Source: Citrifermentans bremense R1
Lineage (GTDB): Bacteria; Desulfobacterota; Desulfuromonadia; Geobacterales; Geobacteraceae
NCBI RefSeq assembly: GCF_000426865.1
Contig: NZ_AUGE01000001.1
Span: 473,156-537,155, forward strand
Direction: 5' to 3'
DNA: 64,000 nt
Shown: positions 61,925 to 64,000 of the stretch, one piece after another
Position numbering within the stretch: position 1 is the first letter of the stretch
Layout of the letters: each line of letters opens with the position of its first letter
Position numbers and translations under genes: made by a program
Notes under the pieces: generated by a model
Database searches by the model: none
The model's input: only the letters and a program-made list of their open reading frames with translations
What the model was told of the DNA's origin: nothing

Positions 61925-62692
61925 TCAAAACAATCTTGCGTTAGATTGCCTTGTACATGTTCCGTGTATCGAATATCTAGATTTGTCATTTTCAATAGAA
62001 CCAGACACACGGCCGCTTGTTCTATCAATTATTATCCTAGTCTTATAGGACTCATTTTTTTCTAACTTCAAAAAATTTCCGTTCAGCTTGTACACCGAAT
62101 CAAAATTGTCGTCTGTTAATACTTTATTGTTATCCTCGTCAATTCCGAGAATAATATCATCCAGTTTTGTTATGTTTCCATTTAAGCTGATCATATCTGA
62201 AGAACATGTGATGTATGTTATAGGATTAATCTTTTTCAGCTTATCTAAATCACTGTAGCTAACGCTTCCGTAAAATATCAATGGTTCCTTAGTTTCGGGT
62301 GTAGTTTTTGACATTACATCAAACTGTATGCGAGACTGTCCAATAGTCCACTGATATGTATCAAATGTTATATAGTACTCGGGATCAGTTCGCAATTTAC
62401 TTTGTTTCCTAACAAATGAGTTGCCGTAAGCAGCAATCATGCTGTTTTTTAACGCATTAACGTTGTCTGGCTTGTTGTCAGAAAACAGTTCAATTCGTTC
62501 AAAAACAGTGTCATTCTTGCGAATACATGCTATTTGCAAGCTCAGCCCGTCAAGAGTTACATTTCCATAATAATTGTAAACCAAAGGGGAGTCTTTGTAT
62601 GTTTCAACTTTAGAAGGTTTGCCCTTAAACCTTTTGTTATTTGACAACTTAATGTAATCAATTTTCCCCACATTGTCCTTAGTGAACAGCAT
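61925..62692 (-). CDS. Hypothetical AT-rich protein, body of a gene split from its signal peptide
   Basis: 255-codon frame without a recognised family; contains a beta-rich, Lys/Asn/Ser-rich sequence (SNNKRFKGKP, ITYITCSSDMISL). GC is far lower than in the rest of the window, a sign of transfer. The first ATG lacks a ribosome site. An in-frame signal peptide with a good ribosome site lies directly upstream (62699-62770) and ends in TAA two codons before this ATG. Probably one secreted-protein gene broken by a nonsense codon. Confidence 0.6.
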   Translation of the reverse strand: MLFTKDNVGKIDYIKLSNNKRFKGKPSKVETYKDSPLVYNYYGNVTLDGLSLQIACIRKNDTVFERIELFSDNKPDNVNALKNSMIAAYGNSFVRKQSKLRTDPEYYITFDTYQWTIGQSRIQFDVMSKTTPETKEPLIFYGSVSYSDLDKLKKINPITYITCSSDMISLNGNITKLDDIILGIDEDNNKVLTDDNFDSVYKLNGNFLKLEKNESYKTRIIIDRTSGRVSGSIENDKSRYSIHGTCTRQSNARLF

Positions 62693-62695
62693 GTT

Positions 62696-62770
62696 TTACA
62701 CCGATGTTTCAAGAGCATGGGCGTTGATCGCAATGAATAATAATGGGAGCAGCAAGGATAATATTTTCAT
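62696..62770 (-). pseudogene. Orphan signal-peptide exon fragment in frame with the downstream hypothetical
   Basis: 24 codons (MKILSLLLPLLFIAINAHA-LETSV) then TAA. AAGAGGG lies before the ATG. It is in the same frame as the 255-codon body 26 codons downstream. A single codon change would restore a complete 280-residue secreted protein. Confidence 0.6.
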
Positions 62771-63381
62771 GGTACCCTCTTGAAAGATTTTTCAGCCAAC
62801 TCGTAGTCGACCAGTTAGACACTGCATCTCATACAGGATGCTGGCATCTTATATGAGATACAAAATTGAGGATGCATTTACACCGAAGATCTTCTGGGCA
62901 TCATCAAAAAATCCTGCACGGCCGTTCCGTGCCGCGAATGGAGCCGTAGCGAACCTTCCAAAGCCTGTCTTCCGTATCCCATCCCGCCTGCAACTTTCAG
63001 CCTGGCACCAAGGTCTGCTTCGAGTAGGCAACCACGACCTTTACATGTCCTCTTCGCTGAAGCGGGCACGGGGACGCCAGGGCTTTCCCTACACGACGAT
63101 TTCCACGGTCTTCAGCCTGACGCCTGCGCTCCGGGTCGTAACCGTACCGCGGGTGTAGGAGGGGACGTCCATGCGTTGATGCGGTTCTTGGCGGTAGATA
63201 GATAGAAACGCATGAAGGCATGGACATCCCCTTGTTCCCTTGAAAGTAAATTAAAACTTATGCTCGAATTCTCTGCGAGCAAGCTTTTTTTCTAGTATCT
63301 CTTGGTGTTGGATTTCCTACCTCGACAGAGTCCACACGAGGGTTGGAACATCTTCATTTCATCTTGCCAAACCCTGGTGTA
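62771..63381. other. Unassigned accessory stretch with a long imperfect hairpin
   Basis: About 610 bp with no gene I can support; frames of 76-106 codons here on both strands show no family features. GC content jumps (about 62890-63240 is GC-rich between AT-rich flanks). An imperfect inverted repeat at 63160-63238 pairs GGGGACGTCCATGC with GCATGGACATCCCC around a partly paired interior. Perhaps the remnant of an inserted element. Confidence 0.5.
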
Positions 63382-63612
63382 CTACTGAAGCGATTGAAGC
63401 TTCCAACAAGAATTGTCAGCGGCAGCTGGTTTTTCGATCAGCTTTTTTATTAGCTTTCCTCCCGCAATAAATATCATCGGAACTGATACAAAGAGGCATA
63501 TTCCGATAAACATGCCCACCATTTCCCTAAGTTCAGCTGGCACCCATGAAAGGAGAGAACTGACTAGGCTAAGCCATCCTTTGTGTTGCCCTTGCTTTCC
63601 ATCTTCTGTCAT
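63382..63612 (-). CDS. Small hypothetical membrane protein
   Basis: 76 aa: polar N-terminus (MTEDGKQGQHKG), a hydrophobic/amphipathic segment and one membrane helix (MVGMFIGICLFVSVPMIFIAG), then a Lys-rich tail. GAGGG lies before the ATG. No family recognised. Confidence 0.5.
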   Translation of the reverse strand: MTEDGKQGQHKGWLSLVSSLLSWVPAELREMVGMFIGICLFVSVPMIFIAGGKLIKKLIEKPAAADNSCWKLQSLQ

Positions 63613-63719
63613 GCGAACCCTCAGATTTATTCATTTTTGTCCAACGGGTTGCCGCTGAGCTGCGAGTGTCAGCGAGACAGCTCCAGTGGCGTGTTGGCTG
63701 TGTCTTTATATAGTTCTTC

Positions 63720-64000
63720 TAGCAGGTTGTTGAAAAACTAAGTACAGAAAAGAGCAGTTTTATGGTACACTACGGCGCGTAACACATTGCAATCACAAAG
63801 GAATGTTATGCGCGGCGAGGACAATAAGACAGAAGCTCTTTTCACATATGTGACCCCCGAATCCTTCGTTCCCAAGGATCATCCCCTCCGGTCCATCAGG
63901 AAGATGGCTGATGACGCCTTGGCTGGAATGGACAAGCTCTTTGACAGCATTTATGCCTCTGCTGGTAGGCCGTCCATCCCGCCGGAAAAGCTGCTCAAGG
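63720..64000 (+). mobile_element. Left end of an insertion sequence (runs off window)
   Basis: The candidate terminal inverted repeat AGCAGGTTGTTGAAAAAC begins at about 63721, 88 bp before a transposase start; TGTTGAAAAAC ends are typical of IS5/IS1182-type elements. The right end lies beyond base 64000, so family and target duplication cannot be settled. Confidence 0.7.
63808..64000 (+). CDS. Transposase, IS5/IS1182-like (N-terminal part)
   Basis: 64 codons present: MRGEDNKTEALFTYVTPESF, then VPKDHPLRSIRKMAD and GRPSIPPEKLLK, the conserved N-terminal region of a large transposase family. AAAGGA precedes the ATG. The DDE catalytic region is outside the window. Confidence 0.85.
   Translation, partial: MRGEDNKTEALFTYVTPESFVPKDHPLRSIRKMADDALAGMDKLFDSIYASAGRPSIPPEKLLK

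Noticed and set aside
62838..63227. Overlapping frames on both strands in the unassigned segment
   Set aside because: No domain, no ribosome site, and the frames cover an inverted repeat; more likely remnant or structured DNA.
62890..63240. Group II intron remnant
   Set aside because: A GGAGCCGTAGCGAACC string loosely recalls domain V, but the domain V hairpin and a reverse transcriptase are not present.

Overview
The window is a GC-rich chromosomal segment from a deltaproteobacterium of the Geobacteraceae type (Geobacter, Citrifermentans or Geomonas). The placement is inferred from gene content: a citramalate synthase beside aspartate kinase, a type II secretion/type IV pilus-like cluster joined to ftsEX-envC-ctpA, AcnB as aconitase, a cytochrome bd oxidase next to an Rrf2 regulator, and several intergenic repeat families. 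Nearly all strong genes between 1 and 56 kb lie on the minus strand; the plus-strand exceptions are thrC, the HAD nucleotidase, pepF and a ParA-like gene. The very long plus-strand open frames opposite the minus-strand genes are antisense shadows caused by high GC.

Layout. 1-3.8 kb: infB (partial), ylxR/L7Ae, nusA, rimP, preceded by a terminator-like hairpin just upstream of rimP. 4.3-9.3 kb: thrC and a YrfG-like nucleotidase (+), a receiver-Fis regulator with a degenerate receiver (-), and oligoendopeptidase F (+). 9.4-14.5 kb: acnB, fdhD and an NAD(P)-dependent succinate-semialdehyde-type dehydrogenase. 14.7-29.4 kb: a secreted cohesin/dockerin protein, then one long co-oriented block: ctpA, envC-like, ftsX, ftsE, two pseudopilins, a secretin lipoprotein with a C-terminal cohesin domain, PilP/O/N/M-like assembly proteins, GspE and GspF. 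29.5-31.3 kb: a small membrane protein, a polyprenyl-phosphate mannosyltransferase-like enzyme, three tRNAs (Asp, Val, Asp) and HU. 31.4-37.0 kb: the proteostasis operon tig-clpP-clpX-lon. 37.3-40.7 kb: cydAB, an Rrf2/IscR-like regulator and a 51-aa zinc-ribbon protein. 40.8-44.4 kb: lysC-cimA-comEA. 44.6-53.6 kb: tsaE, a CBS protein, nnrDE, acpS, a TPR metallopeptidase, dxs, ispA, xseB and xseA.

53.9-60.5 kb: an orphan ParA-like ATPase predicted to be leaderless, a YibQ-type polysaccharide deacetylase, bacteriohemerythrin, and an apparent nitric-oxide defence group: Ric di-iron repair protein behind an FNR-type box, a 33-aa membrane peptide, and a diheme NorC-NorB nitric oxide reductase. 60.5-64 kb is accessory: a Phd/RelE-type toxin-antitoxin pair, a GNAT acetyltransferase, an AT-rich secreted-protein gene split by a stop codon, an unassigned structured stretch, a small membrane protein, and the left end of an insertion sequence running off the window.

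The most unusual biology is the secretion block: the outer-membrane secretin carries a cohesin-like domain and a neighbouring secreted protein carries both a cohesin-like and a dockerin-like element, which suggests protein tethering at the secretion pore. Also notable are the predicted leaderless ParA with a cysteine-rich C-terminal extension, the pseudo-receiver regulator, the fused diheme NorC and several families of intergenic repeats.
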